A stretch of 64,000 nt of DNA from Larix kaempferi (taxonomy: Eukaryota > Streptophyta > Pinopsida > Pinales > Pinaceae), in NCBI GenBank assembly GCA_027924585.1, contig BSBM01000036.1, positions 4,767,001 through 4,831,000 on the forward strand. The letters run 5' to 3'. The position numbers and the translations under genes were made by a program. Positions within the stretch are counted from its first letter, which is position 1; every line of letters starts with the position of its first letter. This document shows positions 1-9,575 of the stretch, one piece after another. The notes beneath the pieces are model-generated. The model was not told where the DNA came from. It saw nothing but the letters and a program-made list of their open reading frames with translations, and made no database searches.

Positions 1-1208
1 GAAATCGGGGAATACAAGAAGATTTTTCAGGATTTTCATGATGTATTTTCCTGGTCTTAAATCGAGATGCCCGGTTTGGACCCCACCATCGTTGAACACC
101 ACATTGATACATGGCCAGAGATCCCACCTATCCGCCAGAAGCAAAGACTAATTCACCCATCCAAAGTCCCTGCAGTCAAAATTGAAATTGAGAAACTGTA
201 GAAAGCCGGGTTTATCTACCCCATAACTCACACCACCTGGGTTTCCAACCCTATACCCATTAATAAAAAACAAGGCACTCTCTATGTTTGTACGTATTTT
301 CGCGATCTTAATCGCACATGTCCCAAAGACAACTTCCCCACACCCTTCATCAACCAACTCGTTGACGCTTGTGCGGGACATGAAGTCCTTTCCTTTATGG
401 ACAACTTCTCCGGATACAACCAAATACACATCCGGAAAGAAGACCAATACAAAACTGCTTTCACTACCCCATGGGGCACCTTTTCCTATCGAGTCATGCC
501 GTTTGGTCTAAAGAACACAGGTGCCACTTTCCAATGAGACATGACATACTGCTTCCATGACTTGGATCACATCATCCTGGTTTACCTAGATGACCTCACA
601 GCACGCTCAAAAGAACGGTCTAGCCACCTAAACGACCTCGGTCAAGTCTTCCTTCGTTGTCGCAAATACCGAATCTGCTTGAAACCCCTCAAGTGCGTCT
701 TTTGCATTCCTGTAGGCCAGTTGTTAGGATTCATAGTTTCACAGAAATGGATAACCATTGACCCTTTAAAATTTCAAGCCATCTTGGACCTTTCTTCCCC
801 CCGCAATATACGTCAGTTACAGAGTCTACAAGGGAGAGCCAATTTCCTTTGTCGCTTTCTTCCTGAATATGCCACGATATTTCACGACTTTCTCCGCTTA
901 CTCCGCACCTGCATCCCGTTTGTCTGGGATGAGCAAGATCAAGCAGCCTTTTTAGCCCTTAAAACAACCTTAACTAATGCCCCTTTGATCTCCCCCCCCG
1001 GATTTCTCGAAGGATTTTATCCTGTATGTTTCGGCATCTGAATACGCCGTCTCTGGGGTACTTGTTCAAGAAGATAGTGCACAGAAAGAACACGTAATCT
1101 ACTATGTGAGTCAGACCCTATCTGGCCCGCAGTTGCGTTATCCCCAAGAAGAGAAGCTGGCCCTAGCTGTCATCTTCTCCGTTCAAAAGGTCCGCCACTA
1201 TATATTAT
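1..1208 (+). pseudogene. Tat-1 pol fragment (reverse transcriptase, start of RNase H), Ty3/gypsy
   Basis: Reverse transcriptase and the first part of the linked RNase H of a Ty3/gypsy element, cut at its left by the window edge. RT blocks are readable in one frame: SFMDNFSGYNQIHI, MPFGLKNTGATF and the active site VYLDDL, followed by the RNase H start (FVWDEQDQAAF). In-frame stops lie at 58-60, 199-201 and 535-537, and a frameshift lies near 1005-1012, next to a run of eight C; beyond it the RNase H frame continues to about 1208. There the similarity to the Tat-4 copy (56800 region) stops abruptly and unrelated DNA begins. The catalytic YLDD is intact, but the copy is dead. Confidence 0.9.
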
Positions 1209-1980
1209 AGGAACCAGAGGATAGCCGAGCACAGAGGTATTTCCAGTTGAGAGGTATTTATGCTGTGAGAGGGCCAGGAATCTAGCTAAGTTAGGAATTC
1301 CAAGGAGGTTATGGAAATGATCCATTTCATTTCGTGTGGTAGCACACCAGGTGCAGTGAGGGCTCGAACGACGTGTGTGCATGGGCTCATGGAGCAAGAA
1401 GAATCGTGGACACTTGGGTGTTACATCAATGAAGTCTCATCCGAGATGTCTAGGCAGGTGGTGGCAGTTCGAAGCTTCGTGATCCCTACGACCATAGAGA
1501 TGATGGGGGTGGTAGCCCCCTGGTCCCAGTAGTACGTGATAACCAGCGTGAAACAGATGTGCCAAAGTAGTTGTACTATTTCTCCCCTTGGCTCTGTTTG
1601 TGACCCTCTCTTCAGTCTGCACTAGGTTCCCAGAGACTAGAGGATGAGTTTGAGAGGTACATGATAGCAAGTCGGAGGATGACCATTTTTGGGTGAGAAG
1701 TACATGACAGCGATCCGGTGATCATTGTAGCAGTGGGAGACATATACAATAGTGATATACAGACAACAAGAACAGTCTCAGAGACATAATCCAGCCATAG
1801 ATGAGTCTGAGTACACCATGTCCAGTTGACATGGCTCGAGAGTGAGCCACAAGATTGTGTTGGGGGCCTATAGGCAAGTGGTTTGATGAGTCAGTGTCAC
1901 AGCATCGTGGATGCTGCACAAGGCCAAATGTACCACGAAAGGAGGAAAACAACAAGCAATGCGACAAGTATTTTGGTAGT

Positions 1981-2071
1981 TTTTGGGTCATTTGGACCGC
2001 GTCATGTATATTTTGGGTCATATAGACAGCACTATGGGGGTTTTTGGGTCATTTGACCGCATTTTGTGGGA
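1981..2071. repeat. Three tandem 30-31 bp units
   Basis: Units begin at 1981, 2011 and 2042, each opening with TTTTGGGTCA followed by a variable half. They lie 80-170 bp upstream of the TATA box at 2154. Confidence 0.8.
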
Positions 2072-2153
2072 TTTTGGTTTAGTTGTTGTAAAAGTTTTTT
2101 AAGAAGCAGTTAGGCAGTTTCCTAAGTGGACCAAAAATGTAAAGGGACAAGCC

Positions 2154-2162
2154 TATAAATAG
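2154..2162 (+). promoter_or_regulatory. TATA box in the foreign insert
   Basis: TATAAATAG, preceded by a short repeat array and followed by transcribed-leader-like sequence. It is typical of an LTR U3/R junction, but no matching second LTR is in the window. Confidence 0.5.
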
Positions 2163-2819
2163 ATGTAGGTTTGTAAGTGTAGAGATATCTTTTTAAGAGT
2201 GCATGATTGTAAATCTTGATACCTGAGAGATCTTGATCCGAAGTGGAAGACTGAGTATCTTGTTGTATCTAGGTTTTTGCAGAGATAATATGATGTGACA
2301 GAGCTTTTGAGCAAAACCTTTGTGTCATTTCCATCTTTATGTGGTAAATGCATTTTGCGATATGAATGATGCGATGTTTCCTTGCTGCAATTAATGCTTT
2401 ACTGTTTTATCTATTGCAATAATGGTTCTATTCCTGTTGAATGATGTCGCGATTATGATTAATTCCTGAGTTAAATGCTTAGATCTATTTCTGAATTTTG
2501 CAATAAGTTAGTCAATTGATGCACAACATCCTCCTTCATTCGACGGAAACATGGTTCCGTCAACTCTCCCTTGAACATCTCGGGTGAGACCTCATCTACT
2601 TTGCAGGTGTTGCTAGACAGGGTGAAAACTGTCTGGGTCGGTGCTCAGGGAGATTGCGATGGCTTGGGTGTCGACAGCATGCGGAACCCCTATCGACTGG
2701 GTTTCTGTCAACAACACCTTCCTGGAACCCATTAGTCCCTGTTGTACAGTTTGATTCCTTTTTGTTTTTTACATTTTTTATAGAAGACCTCACATTTTGT
2801 TTTCCTTGCATGATCATAG

Positions 2820-3248
2820 ATGGATCATGTTCCACCACCACACGTCGGTTTTTCTGATGGTGCAAGTCATTGGTCCCCAAATATCGCCTCTGCAGCTTAG
2901 GTATTGTATTCCCCCTCACAGGAGCTATTCCACCTAGATGGAGTGTGCATAGGTGTTGCTACAAATAACCAGGCTGAGTACAATGTTTTGGCTGGTCTGC
3001 TGACTGCTGCCCTCCATATGGGCGTATGTCACCTTCGCATGTTTCTTGACTCCCAGCTGCTTGTCACCAAAATCAACAACTGTTACCAGGTACAGGATCC
3101 CTGCCTTTTTAGAAATTCTCTGCACACTAAACAAATGATCAGACAGTTTGAATCCATTACATTCACTCATGTCGCATGATATCAAAATAGTGTAGCAGAC
3201 CAAATGGCTAACAATATTCTAGACTAGCATACGAATCACAATATGTAG
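2820..3248 (+). pseudogene. Tat-1 3'-terminal RNase H ORF (archaeal-type RNase H)
   Basis: A 142-codon RNase H domain separate from the pol RNase H, placed downstream of the integrase position. The four acidic residues are visible: D in VGFSDGAS, E in NNQAEYNV, D in MFLDSQLLV and D in SVADQMAN. The ATG follows directly on a pyrimidine-rich stretch ending in AG (about 2794-2819), as in the other two copies. In-frame stops lie at 2898-2900, 3177-3179 and 3225-3227. An extra, archaeal-like RNase H is known in Tat-lineage Ty3/gypsy elements; the place after the integrase is seen here. Inferred role: RNA removal during reverse transcription. Confidence 0.85.
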
Positions 3249-3355
3249 GGAATAAATAATAAACACACATAACCATATCACCTAAATGTACATAATAAAA
3301 TCATCTAGGCATTTAGAAACCATAAAAATCACAAAAAGAAACCATCACTACAATT

Positions 3356-3471
3356 GCATCCATGTGCATCATCACAACAACAACATCCACGTGCAAAACA
3401 AAAACCACCATCAGGATATGTGCATCCACGTGCATAAAAATAAAATATCATCACAAAAGGAATCCACGTGC

Positions 3472-3472
<1 letters not shown>
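3356..3472. repeat. Four copies of a GCATCCACGTGCA-like motif between convergent genes
   Basis: Copies at 3356-3368 (CATGTG variant), 3384-3395, 3422-3434 and 3461-3472 surround the palindrome CACGTG. They lie between the end of the sense RNase H ORF and the stop codon of the antisense gene. Tat-4 has the same motif three times at the same place. Confidence 0.75.

Positions 3473-3473
<1 letters not shown>

Positions 3474-3517
<44 letters not shown>
3474..3517. repeat. (AT)22 microsatellite
   Basis: An uninterrupted run of alternating A and T in the intergenic gap between the convergent sense and antisense genes of Tat-1. Confidence 0.95.
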
Positions 3518-3519
<2 letters not shown>

Positions 3520-3612
3520 TGAAAATGTCATAAGTACCCATCATACCCAAATATACATATAAACACAGCGAGGAGCCCCAATAGCATCCTCGGTAAACAA
3601 TATAAGCCGTAT

Positions 3613-5685
3613 CTACAAAAAATCCCACATGCTCATAGCAGTGGGGGAATCCCTATCAACTGCCTGGTTAGACTCCTCTCGATAGTCCTCCTCATCATCA
3701 CCCCCCTCTGACTCCTCTGCTTCCGCGGCTGCCTGCACCGCTGGCTCATCCTCCCCCTGCTACTCCTTGGGCTCCCCCTCCTCGAGATCATCTGCTGCCT
3801 CAACATCCTCATCATCCCCTCCTAGATAGGGAATAACTCCTCCAGCAAAATCTCTCATTGTCTGTGCGGCCATCGCAATACACCACATGATAGGCCTCCA
3901 CTTTTGTGGAGCATCATAACATATATCGATCAACTCCTAATCTAGATGATGCCAGCCATCGCTCTCGATCCCCTCTAGGAGACGATCAATCCCCTTTCGC
4001 AAAAAATCTAAGGTAACTGCGGCACTCCAACGATGCCCCTGCCCCCAACCTACAGGGTCCACCCCCTCCACATAACCTCTCCGTGACCAATACCCATGTG
4101 GCGGTCATGGTCCCACATATGCAATAAACAACATCAAGATGTTAATAGCTACCAAATAGCTAAAACACAATACTATAGACAAAACCAGACAACAAATAGA
4201 CATACCATCTGGTCCCCAAGCCTGAACAAGAGGCCTCAGAAACTCTGGGTCCCCGCGAAAATCCATCCCATAGTATGGGTAGTCCTCAATGACTATCGGT
4301 ATCTGTATCCACTATCTGAACAGTTCCTCTGTAAAAAATTGGTCCAGTAGCCCACCACCTGCGCGAGTCATCATCTCGCCCCAGCCCCGCATCCACGGCT
4401 TTGTCGGTAACCCATCTCGCACTACTCTATGAGGTCGCATTGTTGGTAGCCGGTCAAAGAAAAATGAACATAGGAAGGAGGGGAAACAAAAATCCTTACT
4501 TAGGTGCCTCACCTTGCTCAGCTCCCACCGAACAACTAATAAATACATCTGACCCCAAGCAAAATACATCCCATTCAGGACACTCTCCACCAACATCATC
4601 TTCCCTCCAGAGATCCGGTTAGGGCCATGAGAACCCAAAACACGTACCACTATCGCAGCAATAGCCTGAGTCGTCGGACTCTCCAAATCAAAAATCATAA
4701 GTGCAGACCCACTCACCTCTTCCACAGGCAGACAATGTCTGTCCAACAAAGTTTGCATCGATACATTCCTCGACCTCCTCGGCTAGGTATCAGCAACCAT
4801 GCCCAACCTAGGCAGTCCAGTAAAAAATTATACATCGATCAGGGTCAGATCTAGTCACTCGCCTTGAATCATGAAAGCCTCAATGTCTGAGTCCTAGAAC
4901 TCGACTAACTTGTTCAGCAACAGAGGTGCTAAACGCATCAATGGAACCTGCACATACTTTAGGATCCCATAGTCAGCTAGGGCCTCCTGAATTTCCCTGT
5001 CCATCCGAATGTTCTGTCGTATGTTACCCGTAACCTCCCGCTCTCACCACGTAACCACTGGCATCTTGTCAATCACAACAATAAAATCCCATTAGAACCA
5101 TATCAACCTCGCATACACCTAGATCCCAACATATGATATGGCCTCACAAATGCAATCTAGAGCGCACTTTTTCCCTTGAAATGCGCGTTTCAAAGCGCAC
5201 TTGTTAAGCCTCTAGTTGCGCTCTGCAGTGCGCTTTCCTCTCAGAAAGCCACGCTTCCGAGAAAAACTATGTCCCCCTTAGTTGTGCTCTAAAGCGCATT
5301 TTCCCCTTGGAATGCGATGCTTCAGAGCGCAACTTAGTAGGCCAAAGCCGCAGGGCAAAGCACGGTTCCGGAGGTCCTCAGCACGCTCTGGATCGCGGCT
5401 ACGGGTAGTATAACCGCGCTCTTCGAGCGCGGATACCTCGTCCAACACCGCGCTCCAGAGCACGCAAGTCCTTTTGGAACCTGCGCTTTGCCACCTTGGC
5501 ACCCATAAATTCCCGGTACGCCTCCCCAGAGGCCCAACTCCCCATAAAAACACTTAAAAGACAGAGTGAAGGACATGAAGACTTACTTGCAACTCTTGGA
5601 ATGCAAATCCACTGAATGAATCTCTCGCAATCTCAGTTTTCACCTCTGGGCTCCTCTAATCTCCTATCGAACTCACCTATCACAA
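3613..5685 (-). pseudogene. Tat-1 antisense gene, three predicted exons, decayed
   Basis: Coding on the strand opposite to pol. Predicted exon 1 is about 5685-5587 (donor GTAAGT at 5586-5581), exon 2 is 5064-4206 and exon 3 is 4118-3613 (stop TAG). Exon 2 begins at AG followed by ATG and ends in phase 1 at a GTATG donor. It encodes VYFFTGLPRLG after a former tryptophan, then LCSFFFDRLP, MMTRAGGGLLDQFF and DYPYYGMDFRGDPEF. Exon 3 encodes LIDICYDAPQKWRPI and a strongly acidic tail (SEGGDDEEDYREE). Several in-frame stops, and a CAT where the last intron's CAG acceptor should be, show decay. Homologous genes occur in Tat-3 and Tat-4. Function unknown; the core loosely recalls the plant mobile domain, which I cannot confirm. 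Confidence 0.75.
5158..5470. repeat. GC-rich repeats in antisense intron 1 of Tat-1
   Basis: Many imperfect copies of GAGCGC/GCGCTC palindromic units (for example AAGCGCAC, TTGCGCTC, TTCAGAGCGC) within predicted intron 1 of the antisense gene. GC content is far above the neighbourhood. Tat-4 has a different repeat in the same intron. Confidence 0.7.
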
Positions 5686-5712
5686 ATGACACCTATTATG
5701 AGGGTCCACTTA

Positions 5713-5722
5713 CTATTTATAG
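5713..5722 (-). promoter_or_regulatory. TATA box of the Tat-1 antisense gene
   Basis: On the minus strand this reads CTATAAATAG, about 130 nt upstream of the exon 1 donor. The bases after it (AAGTGGACCC) are shared with the Tat-4 antisense promoter, and a TATAAATAG box also stands at the same place in Tat-3. Confidence 0.65.
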
Positions 5723-5749
5723 ACATTGGACTTATTCTTGTTTTTCCAT

Positions 5750-6215
5750 TTCAGGATCATCCGATGTCCGTTTTTCAAACCGTTGACACCTCTGGATTCA
5801 GTTCGACAAGCACTTGAGAATGTTTGAGACCATTTCTCATTTTTTCTGAAAAACAATTTAGCCACTTTTTTCACACCCCTGTTACCTCGATTTGTGTGTC
5901 GAACTCCATTTTTCGAACCATTAACACCTTTGGATTTAGTTCGACGAGACCTTGATGATGGTTGGGACCACTGATCATTTTCTCCCAAAAATTTATTTAG
6001 GCATTATTTAGCGCCCAACGTCATCTCGATTTGCATGCGACATCAGCCTTTGTGCGTTTTTGACATTTTTTATATCACCGGATTCAGTTTTTCAAACCGG
6101 TGATGATTCTTGAGATCATTTCTCGCTCTCACCACCATATTTTTTGGGTACTTTTCACCCACCCCTCGCTGCCTCGATTTGCGTGCCACGCCAGATGCCA
6201 TCTTTTGTTACCAAT
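5750..6215. repeat. Tandem repeats of about 140-150 bp upstream of the antisense promoter, Tat-1
   Basis: Diverged units can be phased on CCTCGATTTG-like words at 5885, 6023 and 6172 and on repeated GATTCAGTT and TTCTC words. The Tat-4 tail has the same family at 60797-61260, with a 149 bp period. Confidence 0.7.
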
Positions 6216-6435
6216 TTTTGCATCACAACCTATCCATGAGACCGTTGCTCCATCCCTACTGCAGTTATCACGTTGTTTTGCCACCACTCATCAACCCGCA
6301 AGGATACCCCATCAGCGTTTCCCTCAACACCGTTGTTCTTGGTCCCCATATTCGTCCCTTGAATGAACACTTTCTCCTTGCTTGTACATTACTTTTGTTT
6401 GGTATAATTTTATCCCTTTTTCGGGTCGAGCAATT

Positions 6436-6907
6436 CCTTTACAATAAAGGCACTTAGGGAGTTTCTGTTAAGCTCTTTTCTGAGTCCTAAAACAATGAAA
6501 AGGGCATCTACCTGGTATAAGTTTACCCCTTTTCCGGACCTTGTAGGCTAATTACGAAAAAGAATACTCTAGTCACATCTGCTAGAAGAGTTTTTCATTG
6601 CATCCTTTTATGCTTTTTCGGGCCTTGGAGACTAACACACGAAAAAGAACCCCCTTGGAGTCTTATTACTGCTTTTAGACTCTCTAAAAAATAAAAGCAA
6701 CCACGAGCACTCACCGTCCTGGGCTCGTATAAATCCACACGACGGTACCTCTCCACCTCTACAGAGTCTTCTTATCACTTTCAGACTCCTTAAAATTGAA
6801 AGCACTTACGAGCATGAATTGTCTTGGGCTCGTACAAATCCACATGACAGTACCATTTTTTAGCAGACTTCTATCCCTTCTTGGAGCTCCTTAAACCATG
6901 AAGAAGG
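6436..6907 (+). other. Array of hairpins and pseudoknot-like folds, Tat-1 3' region
   Basis: Stems seen: CCTTTA/TAAAGG (6436-6450), CTTTTC/GAAAAG (6475-6502), CTTTTTCG/CGAAAAAG (6613-6647), GCTTTTA/TAAAAGC (6671-6698), CTTTCA/TGAAAG (6778-6802) and CCTTCTT/AAGAAGG (6876-6907). Loops often contain GACTCCTTAAA or similar. Two modules continue with CGAGC/GCTCG, whose loop can pair with a downstream GAC(G/A)G, a pseudoknot arrangement. The same array in Tat-4 keeps the pairings through base changes. Confidence 0.7.
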
Positions 6908-8109
6908 CCCCAACGGTGCCTCTTAGTGCCACAACATATCATACCCAGTCCCACTATCATGGCAACTTCCGCAGTATGGTCTCCTTTGTTCAAATTATTC
7001 TGCGATGTGTCAGCTTGAGAGTTTCTCGATATCATCCATCAGTTTCCCCCCCCAAGTCTCTCCCATTGCAGTCACAACCCCTGGTCCCTTAAGCTATGAT
7101 CCCTATCCTTGAATATTAGTTTCATCTACTTCTAGGTCATCCATGCCATCATACTCTGAACAAAGGAAGTTTGAGCCCCCCCCACTCTACGACCTCAGCT
7201 GTTCCCCGCAGTATGTCAATCCCATCTCCAGTACTATCACCTTTTGGTTGTACACCTCGCTCTCCTACCAAGGAAACATCATTGCCTTGGTAGTTGCGGG
7301 TCTCCCTCTATCGATACCAGCCAATCTATTCCAGAGGATAGACCCAGAGGTCCCTGTTCCTTGAACTCATTACCATCGGTGGTGAGTACCTACGGACCAT
7401 TTTGAGAAGAGTCCTTATTGCCTCTCCGAATGGTTGTTTCTCACGTGCTCGACTTCAACACCATGCCGATCGTACTATTGATAATTGTGCAGGGTATTGG
7501 TACCTTAAGTTATTAGTAGAAAACCATGGATGTCCCCTGACTCTAGAACATTGGTGAGTCTATTTGGAACCCCCCACTTATATGTTCCAGTGGATATCCG
7601 GGCTGCACTTGGAAACAGTATTCGGAAGCACCCTAGTCGCATGCTTCCTTGAGTACCCAATTCAGATGTACTTCAGTGTACCCTTGAGCTTCTGGCTCTT
7701 AGTCATTGAGTCCATCCGGTTGTTGGACATCTCTCGATCTAGCACAACATCGGTTGCTATGAATCTCTATATCAGTTCTACAGATCAGGCATTTTTCGAC
7801 CATGAGTATTCCCCAGATTGTCCCCTCTAGACCAATATGATGTACACAACAGTTCTTGATGTATTGTTCAGGTCCCCTTTTTGGGCCTCATTATTAGTTT
7901 TATATCTTGACACAAGCATGGGTATGCCTGCCTCGTCCATATGTTGAGATATTCCTCAGTAAGAACATGTATTTTTAGTTTTTGAAGTCCATACAGACCT
8001 TGTGCTCCGGTCTCCAACTAGTTCCTTCTATCCTCCATCACATGATTGTACCCCTGGAAAATGACAAAACTTATGATGTCTATTGACCATACAATGAGCT
8101 CATGCCCTC
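6908..8109. other. Tat-1 non-coding 3' tail
   Basis: Non-coding sequence collinear with 61922-63161 of Tat-4. Short open frames here are not conserved between the two copies, so I do not call genes. Confidence 0.7.
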
Positions 8110-8127
8110 ACACATCAGGGGGCAATC
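8110..8127 (+). promoter_or_regulatory. Polypurine tract of Tat-1
   Basis: ACATCAGGGGGCAATC, immediately left of the 3' LTR. The same AGGGGGCA core stands before the LTRs at 34037, 46232 and 63176. It would prime plus-strand DNA synthesis. Confidence 0.75.
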
Positions 8128-8850
8128 TATTAACACCAAAAAACTACTCACCAGCTCATTCCTTTAGACACATACCCCTATTGACCAAATTTCCTATCAC
8201 TCTAGCCTCCAAAACCCCAGAAAACCCAAATGGGTACCAAATATTACTTTTCCTCTTGCAAAATATTTAAAATCCTCCAAAAAAACATACCAAAAACCCA
8301 AAAGAGGGTCAAAATTTTCCAAAAATTAAAATAATTGGGAATAAAATCAAAAAGAGGAAAAAGAGGGCAAAAACCCTAAAAATCCCTAAAACCCTAACCC
8401 AAATCTATAAAAGGGGTGGAGGCCCCTCATTTAAAAAGAACCACCACCTACTCTACCCTTATGCTGCTAAAATTTCTATGGAGCCATAGCCATCCTCTTT
8501 TGAGCTTAAACCTCCCATTAGATAGAAGCCTTAGCCACCATTGATGCATTGTGTAGGAGAGTAAGGAACCAAGGAGCTCTGGAGCACACCTATTGTACCA
8601 CCATAAGAGCTTCATCAACCTCATTTTTTGAGGTAAATTCTTTGCATGCCCTAGCTTGCCCATTAATACAAAAATTTATAGATTCTTTGTCATATTTCCA
8701 TGGAAGTTTGTTATTCTCTATGTTAGTTTATATATTTTTTGTTATGCACATGCTAGATTAGATTTTTTACTGTTTGTATGTTTAATTATTTTTTTATCAT
8801 TTTCCATTAACTGCTACTAAGTGTTCCCTTACCCTTAGTAGGTTCCATTT
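8128..8850 (+). mobile_element. Tat-1 3' LTR, left part; right border not determined
   Basis: Starts TATTAACACC (the usual TG is mutated) and matches the Tat-4 LTR start TGTTAACACC at 63176. A TATA box, TATAAAAGG, lies at 8406-8414 after an A-rich U3. No 5' LTR of this element is in the window, so the right end is approximate. Confidence 0.6.
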
Positions 8851-8853
8851 TTC

Positions 8854-9543
8854 ATGAGCAAGGGTAAAAACCCCCGCTACAAGATGAATGAAAAGAAGAT
8901 CCAAGAGACCCTTAGCACACTCCATGACACTCAAGCATTGGTGTCAAATTGTTGTTGGAGAGTTTCTTCATTGAAGGATCCATCCTTCCTTGAATACATG
9001 GAGAAGAGTCAAAGAGCAATGTGCAACATACAAGATTTTAATGGAGATTATTCATTCACTTCTTGGATGAAAGAACATAGGGCTTATTATTTTGATGCAT
9101 CCTACATATTTTTGGAGTAGAATTATAGGACATGGTATTCTCACCTATGTCATTGGAGAAGATTTGATTGGTCACTTGATGCTTGTATGCACTTGGAAAA
9201 TGGTGGTCTACTTTCTTGGAGGTATAAGCACTTTCATGATTCTTTGATGAGGCACCTCCTTGGCGTACATATTTATTACGTTGATATGTACTTTGATAAT
9301 CTATCTTTTGTACTTATGATGATTAATCGAATGCATACAAGGAAAAGGGATCCGGGAATTCTCTTGCCTGATGGTATGGTTTGGATAGCACTCCTAATTG
9401 TTGTAGTGCAATACAAGCAATGGGACCCTGGAATAATTTTTAGTCTCATTGGTTTCAATAAAAGAAATTGGGAAAGAAAGTTTTGGAAGCAAAGTTTTGG
9501 AAAAAAAGCAGGTTCTTCAACATCCATGTTCGAAATTGCTTGA
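8854..9543 (+). pseudogene. Unknown ORF next to a polypurine tract
   Basis: One frame of 229 codons, interrupted only by TAG at 9118-9120. The N terminus is basic (MSKGKNPRYKMNEKK); the middle is aromatic and helical (SWRYKHFHDSLMRHLL), followed by a hydrophobic stretch around MVWIALLIVVVQ. It ends 14 nt before a G-rich polypurine tract, so it lies at the 3' end of a retroelement, where some Ty3/gypsy elements carry an extra ORF. I recognise no domain. Confidence 0.4.
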
Positions 9544-9557
9544 GGACAAGCAAACTT

Positions 9558-9575
9558 GGGTGGGGAGGATTTTAA
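9558..9575 (+). promoter_or_regulatory. Polypurine tract and LTR junction of another element
   Basis: GGGTGGGGAGGATTTTAA is followed by TGTCCCC, which fits a plant Ty3/gypsy polypurine tract and an LTR starting at 9576. No partner LTR is visible. Confidence 0.5.

Larger units (their letters stand above)
1209..2738. mobile_element. Foreign insert replacing the integrase of Tat-1
   Basis: This stretch has no similarity to the equivalent part of Tat-3 or Tat-4. It sits where the end of RNase H and all of the integrase should be; Tat-1 resumes near 2739, just before its 3' RNase H ORF. It contains a three-copy 30-31 bp repeat and a good TATA box (2154-2162), so it may be part of an LTR or a non-autonomous element. 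I see no protein in it and no terminal repeats that would define its ends. Confidence 0.55.

Noticed and set aside
3286-3628. Overlapping frames rich in Ile-Tyr repeats
   Set aside because: They are translations of the (AT)22 microsatellite and its surroundings, not genes.
5278-5576. Minus-strand frames of 80-91 codons in the GC-rich block
   Set aside because: They fall in predicted intron 1 and are repeat-derived; no homologous frame exists in Tat-3 or Tat-4.
6100-6457. Plus-strand frames in the Tat-1 tail with hydrophobic ends
   Set aside because: The homologous Tat-4 region keeps only part of one frame (61247-61525); shared DNA similarity explains it, with no sign of codon constraint.
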